Assembly: GCA_947492475.1 (NCBI GenBank)
Contig: CANLNM010000001.1
Span: 434,001 to 498,000 of the forward strand
Direction of reading: 5' to 3'
Source of the DNA: an uncultured Paracoccaceae bacterium
GTDB lineage: Bacteria > Pseudomonadota > Alphaproteobacteria > Rhodobacterales > Rhodobacteraceae
Length of the DNA stretch: 64,000 nt
The translations under genes were made by a program, and so were the position numbers. Below are positions 49,512 to 59,292 of the stretch, piece by piece. Position 1 is the stretch's first letter, and every line of letters begins with the position of its first letter. Under the pieces are notes generated by a model, which ran no database searches, was not told the origin of the DNA, and worked only from the letters and a program-made list of their open reading frames with translations.

Positions 49512-50531
49512 ATGCTGAATTTTGCAATCCGACGGCTGGCCATGGCCATCCCGACATTGATCTTCATTTCGTTGATCATTTTCCTTTTGCTGGACCTCGC
49601 GCCCGGTGATCCGACGGCGAACCTGCCGTTGACGATCTCGCACGAAGTTCGCGAACAAATCCGTCAGAGCCTCGGGCTCGGGGAACCTGTTCATATTCGC
49701 TATGTTTTATGGCTCAAACAGATCGTCTGGACCGAACCGATGTTCTATCTGGCGGATCTGGGCTGGGTGGATGCCCCTGAATCAGCGCGGCTGATTTCAT
49801 GGCAAACCCGCGCGCCGGTGATGGACACTATTCTGGAACGCCTGCCCCAAACCCTAAAGGTTGTGGGCCTGTCATATGTGGTTGGGGTGCTGATCGCCCT
49901 GCCCATCGGCATCATTTCCGCCTATCGCCAATATTCGGTGTTTGACCAGGTTGGGACCTTTGTGTCCATGGTTGGCTATTCCGTTCCACCGTTCTTTTCC
50001 GGTGTTCTGGCGATTGTGATCTTTTCGGTTTTGATCCCGCGCGACAGTATTTTCTGGCTGCCCTCAATCTATGATACCACGCTGCAAGTGGTTGATTGGG
50101 AAAGCTTTAAGTTACAAGCTCGTCAGATGGTTATGCCCGTGATGGTGCTGGCGTTGCAAACCACGGCACAGATCAGCCGGTTCATGCGTGCATCCATGTT
50201 GGATAACCTGAACCAAGATTACGTGCGCACCGCCCGCGCCAAAGGCCTGACCGAAAGCGTCGTGGTCATGGTGCATGTTTTGCGAAACTCGATGATCCCG
50301 GTTGTGACGGTGATTGCGCTGGGTATTCCGTCGATCTTTGGCGGGGCGATCATCACCGAACAAGTGTTCAAAGTGAACGGCATCGGCCAATATCTGATTG
50401 TCGCCATTCAGGCCAATGACATGCCGACCGTGCAAACAATCACCTTCTTATTTGCCTTCTTGATTGTGATGTTCAACCTGATTGCCGACCTTCTTTATGG
50501 CGTGCTGGACCCGAGGATTCGCTATGACTGA
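49512..50531 (+). CDS. Peptide ABC transporter permease (DppB-like)
   Basis: A 339-residue inner-membrane protein with about six hydrophobic helices. It starts with FAIRRLAMAIPTLIFISLIIF, and LDLAPGDPT is the DppB/OppB motif. The EAA motif region (RTARAKGLTESVVVMVHVLRNSMIP) gives the ATPase contact, and the end YGVLDPRIRYD is conserved. Its stop overlaps the next permease by eight bases (ATGACTGA). Confidence 0.95.
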   Translation: MLNFAIRRLAMAIPTLIFISLIIFLLLDLAPGDPTANLPLTISHEVREQIRQSLGLGEPVHIRYVLWLKQIVWTEPMFYLADLGWVDAPESARLISWQTRAPVMDTILERLPQTLKVVGLSYVVGVLIALPIGIISAYRQYSVFDQVGTFVSMVGYSVPPFFSGVLAIVIFSVLIPRDSIFWLPSIYDTTLQVVDWESFKLQARQMVMPVMVLALQTTAQISRFMRASMLDNLNQDYVRTARAKGLTESVVVMVHVLRNSMIPVVTVIALGIPSIFGGAIITEQVFKVNGIGQYLIVAIQANDMPTVQTITFLFAFLIVMFNLIADLLYGVLDPRIRYD

Positions 50532-51426
50532 TCAAACGCAGATGCCCGAGGTCCGCAACCAATGGTGGGACGTCTGGGACCAGTTCAAATCCCACAAAGG
50601 CGCGTTAATTGGCGCGGCCTTTTTCATCCTGATCGTCGGAGGCGTGTTTCTGGGGCCATTTATCTGGTCCATCGACCCGACCTATATCGACATTCGTGCG
50701 CGCAATCAGGGGCCCAGCTGGGCGCATCCGTTTGGCACGGACCAATTGGGACGGGACACGCTGGCCCGCATGATGAAAGGTGGGCAAACGTCGGTCGCCG
50801 TTGGGATGACGGCCATGTTGCTGGCCCTGTTCCTTGGCACGTTGATTGGGGTTGTTGCGGGGTATTTCAAACGGTTGGACGGTGTGTTGATGCGCCTGAC
50901 CGACCTGTTTTTAGCCCTGCCCCTATTGCCGTTGCTATTGGTCATGGTGATGCTGTTTCGCGACAGCCTGAACGCCGCCTTTGGCCCGGAACAGGGGATA
51001 TTCCTGCTGATCGTCGTGGCCATCGGGGTGACATCATGGATGCCAACCGCGCGGATTGTGCGCGGCGATGTCTTGGCGATCAAAGAACGGGAATTTGTGC
51101 TGGCCGCACGGTCCATCGGCACCCGGCCGGGGCGGATGATCATGCGGCATATCCTACCCAACGTGCTGTCGCCGATCATGGTCTCGGCCACGTTAGGGAT
51201 TGCCAACGCGATCATCACCGAAAGCGCTTTGTCCTTCTTGGGGCTGGGCTTTCCCCCAGATTTCCCGACATGGGGCCGCCTGCTGTTTGATGCTCGTGAC
51301 TTTATGCAGCAATATCCCGAACGGGTGATCTGGCCGGGTCTGGCGATTTCGCTGACCGTGCTGTCGGTGAATTATATCGGCGATGGGCTGCGCGATGCGC
51401 TGGATCCCCGGATCCGTGGCCTGTGA
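50524..51426 (+). CDS. Peptide ABC transporter permease (DppC-like)
   Basis: A 300-residue membrane protein. FIWSIDPTYIDIRARNQGPSW and the HPFGTDQLGRDTLARMMKGG motif identify the DppC/OppC group. The EAA loop VLAARSIGTRPGRMIMRHILPN precedes the last helices and the end DALDPRIRGL. A longer open frame starts at 50482 inside the preceding gene; ATG 50524 (MTDQTQMPEV) is the coupled start. It is the last gene of the transporter operon. Confidence 0.95.
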   Translation: MTDQTQMPEVRNQWWDVWDQFKSHKGALIGAAFFILIVGGVFLGPFIWSIDPTYIDIRARNQGPSWAHPFGTDQLGRDTLARMMKGGQTSVAVGMTAMLLALFLGTLIGVVAGYFKRLDGVLMRLTDLFLALPLLPLLLVMVMLFRDSLNAAFGPEQGIFLLIVVAIGVTSWMPTARIVRGDVLAIKEREFVLAARSIGTRPGRMIMRHILPNVLSPIMVSATLGIANAIITESALSFLGLGFPPDFPTWGRLLFDARDFMQQYPERVIWPGLAISLTVLSVNYIGDGLRDALDPRIRGL

Positions 51427-51458
51427 CACCAGGCTAGATCCCACAATGTGACCAACAA

Positions 51459-51490
51459 AACGCCAGTTGCCCCGATTTGCAGCTGGCGTT
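51459..51490 (+). terminator. Rho-independent terminator after transporter operon
   Basis: AACGCCAGTTGC (51459-51470) pairs with GCAGCTGGCGTT (51479-51490; one G-U pair) with an 8-base loop and runs of T on both sides in the right orientation. It can also end the convergent GNAT gene, whose stop lies at 51493. Confidence 0.85.
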
Positions 51491-51492
51491 TT

Positions 51493-51957
51493 TTAGTCCG
51501 CGCGCAGGGCAATACGGCGTTTCTGAAACCCGGTTCGTGATTGTTCGAACCCGGCCTGTTCATAAAACGCGTATGTCGTGGGATTTTTCGAACCGGTGCT
51601 CAGCATGATTTTATAGCAATCATGTTGCCAAGCGCGCGCACATGCGGCGTCCAAAATCTGGGTCCCATAGCCCGCCCCACGATGATCGGGATGGGTAACA
51701 ACATTTTCGATCACAGCAAAGGGCGCGCCGCTGCGGGTCAAATTGGGGATGATAATCAACATGCAGGTGGCCGCGACAATGCCCGCAACTTCCCCGATAA
51801 ACACACAAGAGCCGTCAAATGCCATCAACTTGGTCAGGTTTTTATGTGCGACGTCAGGTGGACATCGCGTGTCGTCCAAAGTCAAATGCGCCAACAAATC
51901 CAGAATCCGCTCTGAATCGTCAGGATCTGCAATTCGGATTGAAAACGACTGGGTCAT
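51493..51957 (-). CDS. GNAT-family N-acetyltransferase
   Basis: A 154-residue acetyltransferase. The acetyl-CoA-binding motif is VVTHPDHRGAGYGTQILDAACARA (the R/QxxGxG/A form), and the end ALYE-like AFYEQAGFEQSRTGFQKRRI is typical. The substrate is unknown. It is 42 bases from the truncated Old Yellow Enzyme gene, same strand, and shares the terminator with the transporter operon. Confidence 0.9.
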   Translation of the reverse strand: MTQSFSIRIADPDDSERILDLLAHLTLDDTRCPPDVAHKNLTKLMAFDGSCVFIGEVAGIVAATCMLIIIPNLTRSGAPFAVIENVVTHPDHRGAGYGTQILDAACARAWQHDCYKIMLSTGSKNPTTYAFYEQAGFEQSRTGFQKRRIALRAD

Positions 51958-51999
51958 TGCCCCCTCTTATCGGACCCGTTCAACAGCTTTGTGACCAAC

Positions 52000-52833
52000 C
52001 TAGTTTTTGGGATCTCCAAAGTGCTGTTGCCAAATACGGGTGCGTTTTTGATCACGGGCGTCATAATCTTTTATGGCCCGGCGAATATCCAAGTCCCACC
52101 CCGCGTCTTCTTCGCTGAACCCTCTGACAAGTTGGTCCGTCGCGTTAAGTTTCACCGCGATTGGGAAATTGGGCCCGACTGCGTCCCGGATTGCGATAAT
52201 TGTGTCCAGCAAAAGCCGGGCACGATTGGCAATTGTGCCACCATAGCTATCCTGTCGTTTGTTAAACAACGGCGACAAAAACTGGCTAAGCAAAAAGCCA
52301 TGGGCCGCATGGACCTGAACGCCACCAAACCCAGCCTGTTGCGCCAAACGGGCCGTTTGCGCAAATTCAGCTGGGATTTGTGCAATGTCGTCTGTGGACA
52401 ATGCTGCACAGCTCAGTCCGGGTAAATCAAGCGCGCTTGGTCCTTTGGCACAGCTGGTTGGCGCATATGACAGCGCGCCCGCATGCCCCAATTGCAGCCA
52501 AAGCTGCGCGTCATTTTCACGCCCCGAGGCGGCCAATGTTTGAAAGCGATCCAGATCAGCCGCGGCGTTCAGCACCAAATTTCCGGGCTTTTCAGCAAAA
52601 CCGGGCTGCCCCTGCACCTCTCCGATGATTGACGCGGCAACACCGCCAGAAGCCCAGCGTTGATAAAGCCGAAATTGCGAAACTGTAGAATGCCCGGTCC
52701 CGTCCCCCAAGGAATCAGACATGGCTGATTTCACGATCCGGTTCTTCAACACCACCCCACAAGGCAATGTCAGGGGGGCAAACAGAAGTTCATTTTGCGG
52801 CGTGAGGTGTCCATTTGAAAACGAGGTTTTCAA
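52000..52833 (-). pseudogene. Truncated Old Yellow Enzyme-family oxidoreductase
   Basis: Similarity to NADH:flavin oxidoreductases is clear for about 245 residues: SAMSDSLGDGTG near the N-terminus, QLWLQLGHAGALS, GVQVHAAHGFLLSQFLSPLFNKR with the catalytic His pair, and PIAVKLNATDQL. Members of the family are about 370-410 residues. Here, after GFSEEDAG, the reading switches to 28 unrelated residues (DLDIRRAIKDYDARDQKRTR ...) and stops. The last part of the TIM barrel, including FMN-phosphate-binding loops, is missing, and no other frame in the short gap to the GNAT gene supplies it. I call it a decaying gene, with a small chance of a short functional variant. Confidence 0.75.
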
Positions 52834-52873
52834 AGCATCGCCCCCCCGTCAGCAATTGCAATCGCATGCCATT

Positions 52874-54148
52874 TTAATGGAATTTGTTTCGGATCGCCCG
52901 GACCATCAGCCAGACCAGAACCAAAACAGGGACAACCAGCCCTGCGGTGATCAATTCCTTGCTGATCCCGGCCCATTTCCCCAGCGGATACAGCGCATAA
53001 GCCCCCAGAGACACAGCATAATAGCTGATCGCAACGACGGATAATCCTTCGACGGTTTGTTGCAATCGCAGCTGCAAATCGGCGCGTTTGTCCATGCTTT
53101 CTAACAAAGCTTGGTTCTGGGCAGACCGTTCCACATCCACCCGTGTGCGCAGCAATTCCCCCGCGCGACGGGCACGATCGGCCATGACTTGCAGGCGATC
53201 TTGGGTGCTGGCGACGGTGCGCATGGCGGGATCAAACCGGCGCATCATAAATTCGCCAAAGGTCTGACGCCCTTTGAACCGTTGTTCGCGCAGCACAGCA
53301 ACGCGTTGGTTCACAATGGTTTCATAGGCCCCGGTTGCCCCGAATCGAAACGATGATTTTGCGCTCAGATTTTCCAGCTCTGCCGAGACATCAATCAAAG
53401 CCGACAATGTGACCTCAGGTGCTGTGCCGGAAATTTCCTCCATCAGCTTTGACAGGCGCGCATCAATGGCCCCCATTTTGGTGTTCAATTCACCTGCCTG
53501 AAAATACCCCAACATGGCCATGGCTTTGTAGGTTTCGATTTCGCACAGACGCTGGACCACCCGTCCCACCCGACGGGCCCCACATTCAGGGCGCACAAAA
53601 ACCGCAAAACGCATATGTCCGGCTTCGTCGATGCGAAAATCAGCCCCAACCACCAAATCATCGTCCAGCACCCGTGACATTGCCAGACTTTCGGGCACAA
53701 ACCATGCTCTGGTTTTTTCCGGGATGCCTGTGTCGTCTGTCAGTTGCTCAATCCGGATCAAGGCGGATGTGACCCGAACGCCCGGCGCTTGGGCCAGCCA
53801 TTCTTCGGGGAACAATTTGAACGTGGCCGCATTAAAAGGATCATCCGCCACGCCATCACAGTGAATGGTATATGTCACAAACTCTGTGTGGCTTTCCCAT
53901 TTCAGAATATGTCGGCCGATTTGCCCAGAATAATGCGTGGCATTGGGTTGGGGATGCGGTGCGCCAAAGCGATCCAACAACGCGATCAGATGCGCCCGAT
54001 CTGCATCCCGATCCCGCCCTGCAGCATTTCGCGCGGGCTTGATTGCCAGATAGGCCGCCCGACCGGGCGCTGCGATCAAAGGAAAAGGGCGCGCATGCAA
54101 TTCATTGGCCATTGCATAACGTTTGGGATGATCATTGTTGGAATTCAT
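52874..54148 (-). CDS. DUF3422 family membrane protein
   Basis: A 424-residue protein that matches DUF3422. The N-terminal MANELHARPFPLIAAPGRA block is the family signature, followed by HYSGQIGRHILKWESHTEFVTYT. The middle is helical and coiled-coil-like (residues 220-370, with RFKGRQTFGEFMMRRFDPAMRT), and two C-terminal hydrophobic helices (VAISYYAVSLGAYALYPLG and ITAGLVVPVLVLVWLMVRAI) anchor it. No function is known. A membrane-linked sensing or envelope role fits the architecture but is not shown. Confidence 0.88.
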   Translation of the reverse strand: MNSNNDHPKRYAMANELHARPFPLIAAPGRAAYLAIKPARNAAGRDRDADRAHLIALLDRFGAPHPQPNATHYSGQIGRHILKWESHTEFVTYTIHCDGVADDPFNAATFKLFPEEWLAQAPGVRVTSALIRIEQLTDDTGIPEKTRAWFVPESLAMSRVLDDDLVVGADFRIDEAGHMRFAVFVRPECGARRVGRVVQRLCEIETYKAMAMLGYFQAGELNTKMGAIDARLSKLMEEISGTAPEVTLSALIDVSAELENLSAKSSFRFGATGAYETIVNQRVAVLREQRFKGRQTFGEFMMRRFDPAMRTVASTQDRLQVMADRARRAGELLRTRVDVERSAQNQALLESMDKRADLQLRLQQTVEGLSVVAISYYAVSLGAYALYPLGKWAGISKELITAGLVVPVLVLVWLMVRAIRNKFH

Positions 54149-54341
54149 AGCGGGTTTCCGTAGCGGCAGGTCCCGCCAAACTAGGGGAAATCCACAATCT
54201 GTAAAGAATTTTTATTATATTTTGCAAGGGGTTAGTGGGATACGACTGTATACCACGATCCATCCACCCCTTAAATCAAACATCGCGAACCGTAGTTTCG
54301 CCAACACATTCAGTACCTTACGCCATAAACCAAAACCCAGC

Positions 54342-54713
54342 TCACGATGGCAGTGTGGCCTTTTGCGGGAACCCGGTATCAGCGCTCCAGCCCTGCTGTT
54401 TCCAGTCTTCGGCAACCTTGTGCAGCGCATCCAATGCCCCGCGCAACGCCCGCGCCTGTTCGGTCAATTCATAGGACACTTGTGGCGGTCGTGTGGGTTC
54501 AATGTGACGTGTCACCAGCCCAGCATTTTCCAGTTCCCGCAGCCGCTCCGTCAGCATTTTGGCCGAAATCCCCGGTACCTGATTTTGCAAAGCGCCAAAC
54601 CGAATGCCCGGATGGTTTTGCAATTGCCAGACAATATAGCTGGTCCAACGAGAAGAAATCAGCCGCAGCAAAGGGTCCATCGGACAAAGGTGATTATTGG
54701 CATCAATTGGCAT
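54342..54713 (-). CDS. HxlR-family transcriptional regulator
   Basis: A 123-residue winged-helix protein. The motif LLRLISSRWTSYIVWQL and ISAKMLTERLRELENAGLVTRH is the HxlR DNA-binding domain. The N-terminal cysteine in NNHLCPMDP lies where redox-sensing relatives (YodB, HypR) have their sensor thiol. The TTG frame start at 54728 is less likely than the ATG at 54713. It is divergent from a flavodoxin-like protein, with repeated operator-like sites between, so it probably represses that gene and itself in response to quinones or electrophiles. Confidence 0.88.
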   Translation of the reverse strand: MPIDANNHLCPMDPLLRLISSRWTSYIVWQLQNHPGIRFGALQNQVPGISAKMLTERLRELENAGLVTRHIEPTRPPQVSYELTEQARALRGALDALHKVAEDWKQQGWSADTGFPQKATLPS

Positions 54714-54731
54714 GGCGCTTGCTCGCAACAG

Positions 54732-54786
54732 TTACGAAAATGAAAGTATTACTTACGAAAAAGTACCTCCTTACGAAAAGTAAGTA
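54732..54786. promoter_or_regulatory. Repeated TTACGAAAA operator-like sites for HxlR regulator
   Basis: TTACGAAAA occurs at 54732, 54753 and 54771. The second is within the near-palindrome TACTTACGAAAAAGTA (54750-54765) and the third within CTTACGAAAAGTAAG (54770-54784). Spacings are 21 and 18 bases. The shape TACT-N(7)-AGTA resembles the YodB operator of Bacillus. They lie between the two divergent genes and upstream of both starts. Confidence 0.7.
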
Positions 54787-54836
54787 AAGCCCCTAACTGA
54801 GGTGATGTAACACGATCCAACGATAGGAATCACATC

Positions 54837-55403
54837 ATGGCAAAGATCGAAATCATCTATTTTTCAGGCTACGGCCACACCACAAAACAGGCAGAAGCCA
54901 TCGCACAAGGGGCCGGAGATCAGGCGCGGCTCTGGCCCATTTCTGAGGATGGAACGCTGCCTGATGAGGCATGGGATGCGCTGGACGGCGCAGATGCGAT
55001 CCTGTTCGGCAGCCCGACCTATATGGGCAATGCCGCATGGCAGTTTAAAAAGGTTGCAGATACCAGCGCGCAACGTTGGTTTACCCGTTCATGGCAGGAC
55101 AAATTGTTTGGCGGCTTTACCAATTCCGGGTCCCCCAGCGGTGACAAAGGCATGACCATGGCGTGGTTTCAAACCTTGGCAGCGCAGCATGGCGGCCTCT
55201 GGGTCAGCCTGAACCAGATGCCCGCCAATACCAAAGCCAATACCGCCGCTGACATGAACCACTTTGGCGGATCAGCTGGGCCACTGGCCACGTCCCCATC
55301 GGATGCCTCCCCCGAAGAAGGCCCCTTTGCCGGGGATCTGATCAGTGCGCGCACCTATGGTGAACGTGTGGCCACCCTCGCGCAGGCCCGCCAAGCGGCC
55401 TAA
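54837..55403 (+). CDS. WrbA/flavodoxin-like NAD(P)H-dependent oxidoreductase
   Basis: A 188-residue flavoprotein. IEIIYFSGYGHTTKQAEAIAQG is the FMN phosphate-binding loop of flavodoxin/WrbA folds, ILFGSPTYMGNAAWQFK a ring-binding loop, and FTNSGSPSGDKG plus a later HFGGSAGPLATSPS fit the NADPH:quinone reductase group. It would reduce quinones or nitro compounds by two electrons. It is next to a terminator at 55443-55476 and under the likely control of the divergent HxlR regulator. Confidence 0.85.
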   Translation: MAKIEIIYFSGYGHTTKQAEAIAQGAGDQARLWPISEDGTLPDEAWDALDGADAILFGSPTYMGNAAWQFKKVADTSAQRWFTRSWQDKLFGGFTNSGSPSGDKGMTMAWFQTLAAQHGGLWVSLNQMPANTKANTAADMNHFGGSAGPLATSPSDASPEEGPFAGDLISARTYGERVATLAQARQAA

Positions 55404-55442
55404 TCCATCAACGCAGGATCAAAAACGTAAGGCCATAAACGC

Positions 55443-55476
55443 AAAACGCCCCGGTCGCGAAACCGGGGCGTTTTTT
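55443..55476 (+). terminator. Bidirectional terminator between flavodoxin gene and pntB
   Basis: AAAACGCCCCGGT (55443-55455) pairs with ACCGGGGCGTTTT (55462-55474), with a six-base loop. T runs follow in both directions. It lies 39 bases after the flavodoxin stop and 20 bases after the pntB stop on the other strand. Confidence 0.92.
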
Positions 55477-55495
55477 GATGTTAGGTGACTGTCGA

Positions 55496-56929
55496 TTATT
55501 CGATCAGACCCAGCAATTTGTTCAGGCTGTCTTTGGCGTCGCCATAGAACATGCGTGTGTTTTCTTTGAAGAACAGCGGATTTTCGATACCGGAGTAACC
55601 GGTGCCCTGCCCGCGTTTGGAAACAAACACTTGTTTCGCCTTCCAGCATTCCAGAACCGGCATACCGGCGATGGGGCTGTTGGGGTCTTCTTGGGCGGCG
55701 GGGTTCACGATATCGTTGGACCCGATCACGATGGCCACATCCGTTTCCGGGAAGTCATCGTTGATTTCATCCATTTCCAGCACGATGTCATAAGGCACCT
55801 TTGCCTCGGCCAGCAGAACGTTCATGTGACCGGGCAAACGACCCGCAACCGGATGGATCGCAAACCGCACGTTTTTGCCTTTGTCGCGCAAACGTTTGGT
55901 CAGCTCAGACACGGCTTGCTGGGCTTGCGCCACCGCCATGCCATAGCCCGGAATGATCACGATATTGTCGGCCTCATCCAAGGCCGTGGCAACGCCGTCC
56001 GCTTCGATCGCGACCTGTTCGCCTTCGACCTCCATTGCGGGACCAGCAGTGCCGCCAAAGCCGCCCAAGATCACGCTGACAAAGGACCGGTTCATCGCCT
56101 TACACATGATGTAAGACAGGATCGCACCGGACGAACCAACCAGCGCGCCAACCACGATCAACAGATCGTTGCCGAGGCTAAAGCCAATCGCCGCAGCCGC
56201 CCAGCCGGAATAGCTGTTCAGCATGGACACTACCACCGGCATATCCGCGCCGCCGATCCCCATGATCAGGTGATAGCCAATGAACAACGCCGCCAAGGTC
56301 ATCACAAACAGCGGAAAGAACCCGCCAGTGTTGAAGTACCAGACCAGACAGATCACCGACAATGCCGCCGCGCCTGCGTTCAGCATATGCCCACCGGGCA
56401 GTTTTTCCGCCGAGGTCGTCACTTTGCCTGCCAGTTTTCCATAGGCAATGACCGACCCGGTAAAGGTGACCGCACCAATGAATACGCCAAGGAACACCTC
56501 AACCCGCAGGATGGCGATTTCGACGGCGTCTTTTTTGGCCAATAACGCTGCGAACCCGTCCAGACCTTTTTGGGTTTCGGCATCCATGGCCATGACACGG
56601 CCCAGTTCAATATGGGCGATAAAGCCGACAAAAACCGCGGCCAGACCCACCAGCGAATGCATCGCGGCGACCAGTTGCGGCATTTCTGTCATCTGTACCT
56701 TGGTGGCGACCATATAGCCGATCACCCCACCGGCGCCGATCAGCACCAGCGACAGGAACCACAGGCCCGAGCCGGGGCCGATCAGGGTTGCAAACACCGC
56801 CAGCGCCATGCCGACAATGCCATACCACACAGCGCGTTTTGCGCTTTCTTGACCTGACAATCCGCCCAAGGACAGAATGAACAGGACTGCTGCAACGACA
56901 TAAGCCGCTGTTGTAAAACCAAAATCCAT
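55496..56929 (-). CDS. pntB: NAD(P) transhydrogenase subunit beta
   Basis: A 477-residue protein, full length. The first 270 residues are nine hydrophobic helices (e.g. [18 protein letters not shown]), and the C-terminal part is the NADP-binding domain III with [46 protein letters not shown] and [16 protein letters not shown]. It uses the proton gradient to reduce NADP+ with NADH. It follows pntA by 13 bases. Confidence 0.97.
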   Translation of the reverse strand: MDFGFTTAAYVVAAVLFILSLGGLSGQESAKRAVWYGIVGMALAVFATLIGPGSGLWFLSLVLIGAGGVIGYMVATKVQMTEMPQLVAAMHSLVGLAAVFVGFIAHIELGRVMAMDAETQKGLDGFAALLAKKDAVEIAILRVEVFLGVFIGAVTFTGSVIAYGKLAGKVTTSAEKLPGGHMLNAGAAALSVICLVWYFNTGGFFPLFVMTLAALFIGYHLIMGIGGADMPVVVSMLNSYSGWAAAAIGFSLGNDLLIVVGALVGSSGAILSYIMCKAMNRSFVSVILGGFGGTAGPAMEVEGEQVAIEADGVATALDEADNIVIIPGYGMAVAQAQQAVSELTKRLRDKGKNVRFAIHPVAGRLPGHMNVLLAEAKVPYDIVLEMDEINDDFPETDVAIVIGSNDIVNPAAQEDPNSPIAGMPVLECWKAKQVFVSKRGQGTGYSGIENPLFFKENTRMFYGDAKDSLNKLLGLIE

Positions 56930-56942
56930 ACTTCCGGCCCCC

Positions 56943-58514
56943 TTAAGATTTCTGGAACATGGCGAGCATGCGCCGTGTCACGAGGAAGCCGCCAAAGATG
57001 TTGATCCCGGCCATAAAGACCGAAAGCGCGGCAAGTAAGATCACCAGGAAACTGCCCGATCCGATTTGCATCAGAGCGCCCAGAATGATGATCGAAGAGA
57101 TCGCATTGGTCACAGCCATAAGCGGTGTGTGCAAGCTGTGGCTGACATTCCAGATCACCTGGAAGCCGATGAACACAGACAACACAAACACGATAAAGTG
57201 CTGCATAAAGCTGGCCGGAGCCACCAATCCAACGCCCAGCAGGAACGCAGCACCAACGCCCAGCAGAATGACCTGCTGTTTGGTCTGCGCTTTGAATGCG
57301 GCGTCTTCTGCGGCGCGTTTTTCAGCGGCTGTGAGCTCTGGCACCACCTCTTTGGGTTTGGCTGCGATGGCCTGCACTTTGGGTGGTGGCGGTGGGAATG
57401 TGATTTCCCCGGCAAAGGTCACAGTCGCGCCACGGATTACGTCGTCTTCCATGTCGTGATTGATCTGACCGTCCTTTTCAGGGGTCAGGTCAGTCATCAT
57501 GTGACGGATATTGGTCGCATAAAGCGTCGATGCCTGCGCGGCCATCCGGGATGGGAAATCGGTGTAACCAACGATGGTCACGCCATTATCTGTGACGATT
57601 TTTTCGTCCATGACGGTCAATTTGCAATTGCCGCCTTTTTCCGCAGCCAGATCGACAATCACCGAACCGGGCTTCATCGCGGCGACCATGTCTTCGGTCC
57701 ACAGCTCTGGGGCTTCGCGGTTGGGGATCAGCGCCGTGGTGATGACGATATCAACCTCTGGGGCCAGTTCGCGGAACTTGGCCAGCTGGGCCTCGCGGAA
57801 TTCAGGCGATGACACGGCGGCGTAACCACCTGTGGCCGCACCGTCTGCCTGATCTTCTTCAAAGTCCAGATAGACAAATTCAGCGCCCATCGATTCGACC
57901 TGTTCGGCCACTTCGGGACGCACATCAAAGGCCAGCGTGATCGCGCCCAGTGATGTGGATGTGCCGATCGCAGCCAATCCGGCCACGCCCGCGCCCACAA
58001 CCAGAACCTTGGCCGGGGGCACCTTGCCCGCCGCCGTGATCTGACCGGTAAAGAAGCGTCCAAAGTTATTGCCCGCCTCAATCACCGCGCGGTAGCCGGC
58101 GATATTGGCCATGGATGACAGCGCATCCATTTTCTGCGCGCGGCTGATCCGTGGCACCATTTCCATGGCAATCACGTTGGCGCCTTTGGCTTTGGCGGCC
58201 GCCATGCCGGTTTCGTTGGCACCCGGATTAAAGAATGAAATCAATGTCTGACCTTCGGTCAAACGCTTCATTTCCGTCGCGTCTGGCTGGCGTACTTTGG
58301 CGACAATGTCAGCGGCTTTGTAAAGCGCCGCGCCGGTTTTTACGATTTCCACACCTGCCGCAGCATAATCCGCGTCAGAAAACCCAGCGGCCAAACCGGC
58401 CCCGGTTTCAATCGCGCAATCATATCCCAGTTTTTGCAGATCTTTGGCGGATGCAGGTGTCATTGCGACCCTGTTTTCGCCTTCGAAAGTCTCCTTTGGA
58501 GCACCGATTTTCAC
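56943..58514 (-). CDS. pntA: NAD(P) transhydrogenase subunit alpha
   Basis: A 523-residue protein with an N-terminal NAD(H)-binding domain ([37 protein letters not shown]) and four C-terminal transmembrane helices ([19 protein letters not shown] onward), separated by an Ala/Pro linker with [10 protein letters not shown]. The single-subunit alpha form is found in E. coli; other alphaproteobacteria often have it split into PntAA and PntAB, so this fused form is notable. The frame is open to 58604, but GTG at 58514 with AAGGGGAA upstream is the conserved start (VKIGAPKE). Confidence 0.95.
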   Translation of the reverse strand: MKIGAPKETFEGENRVAMTPASAKDLQKLGYDCAIETGAGLAAGFSDADYAAAGVEIVKTGAALYKAADIVAKVRQPDATEMKRLTEGQTLISFFNPGANETGMAAAKAKGANVIAMEMVPRISRAQKMDALSSMANIAGYRAVIEAGNNFGRFFTGQITAAGKVPPAKVLVVGAGVAGLAAIGTSTSLGAITLAFDVRPEVAEQVESMGAEFVYLDFEEDQADGAATGGYAAVSSPEFREAQLAKFRELAPEVDIVITTALIPNREAPELWTEDMVAAMKPGSVIVDLAAEKGGNCKLTVMDEKIVTDNGVTIVGYTDFPSRMAAQASTLYATNIRHMMTDLTPEKDGQINHDMEDDVIRGATVTFAGEITFPPPPPKVQAIAAKPKEVVPELTAAEKRAAEDAAFKAQTKQQVILLGVGAAFLLGVGLVAPASFMQHFIVFVLSVFIGFQVIWNVSHSLHTPLMAVTNAISSIIILGALMQIGSGSFLVILLAALSVFMAGINIFGGFLVTRRMLAMFQKS

Positions 58515-58628
58515 GGAACGTTCCCCTTCCCTTGCTAGCTTCGCGGCATTCACCGCGAAATAATATTGCCAAATGGATCGCGCAGACGCAGCACAATTAC
58601 CCACCTATACCCGCTGCAACGCAGCAAT

Positions 58629-59105
58629 TCAAACCCATCGTCGCGTTTTTTCACTATATTGAAAAAACACCTTACCGAACTTTGTCCGCAGACCGCGTTC
58701 TTCGGGGATGACAAACCGACGTTCGATCCACCATAGAAACACAGGAACCAATGGCAAAGCCGCCACCGCATCCCAGCGCAAAATCACCCCCAGCAGGATC
58801 AAAACATCCCCCAGATAGATCGGATTGCGGGTGCGTTTAAATATTCCTGATGTGACCAGTCGCGCCGCTTCTTGGTGGGGGATGACGGTGGTGCGCATTT
58901 TGCGCATTTCCACAAACGCCAAAAGGATCAGGATCACCCCGCCCCCAATCGCAATGCCGCCTAAAAAATCGGACCACGCTCCGCCAAAGCTAAGACGGAA
59001 CAGCTGCGCCTGACCGACAAACCACGCCACACAAATTGCACCGGCCAGCCAAACAGGCGGCACATCAATCCATTTAGAAATCGGCATTTTGGCAAAAGAC
59101 GTCAC
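58629..59105 (-). CDS. Isoprenylcysteine carboxyl methyltransferase-family protein
   Basis: A 158-residue membrane protein with about four hydrophobic helices. The C-terminal signature is RLVTSGIFKRTRNPIYLGDVLILLG and IPEERGLRTKFGKVFFQYSEKTRRW, which is the SAM-binding ICMT/PEMT motif with the Asn-Pro-Xaa-Tyr turn and the Glu-Glu pair. In bacteria such proteins methylate lipids, amines or isoprenoids; the substrate is unknown. Its stop lies 24 bases from the open frame of pntA, same strand. Confidence 0.85.
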   Translation of the reverse strand: MTSFAKMPISKWIDVPPVWLAGAICVAWFVGQAQLFRLSFGGAWSDFLGGIAIGGGVILILLAFVEMRKMRTTVIPHQEAARLVTSGIFKRTRNPIYLGDVLILLGVILRWDAVAALPLVPVFLWWIERRFVIPEERGLRTKFGKVFFQYSEKTRRWV

Positions 59106-59292
59106 GGGCAGCGTCCCAAAGGGTTCTTTAGCGCGAAGATACCCGCCCCAACAGGAAGCGCAAGCACCCCTTTAATAACAAACACCCCAAGAAAAGGTGA
59201 AAACGCAAACAAACGTTTACGATTTGGTTCATTCTGAGAATGGGTTTGAATGGGTACAACCGGGATTCTGTCCGGTTAGACCAAAACGCGGA

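Noticed and set aside
55475-56545. 356-codon open frame on the plus strand opposite pntB
   Set aside because: It is fully antisense to a well conserved gene, its product is His/Arg/Gln-rich without a known pattern, and it runs across the terminator at 55443-55476. It follows from codon bias in pntB.
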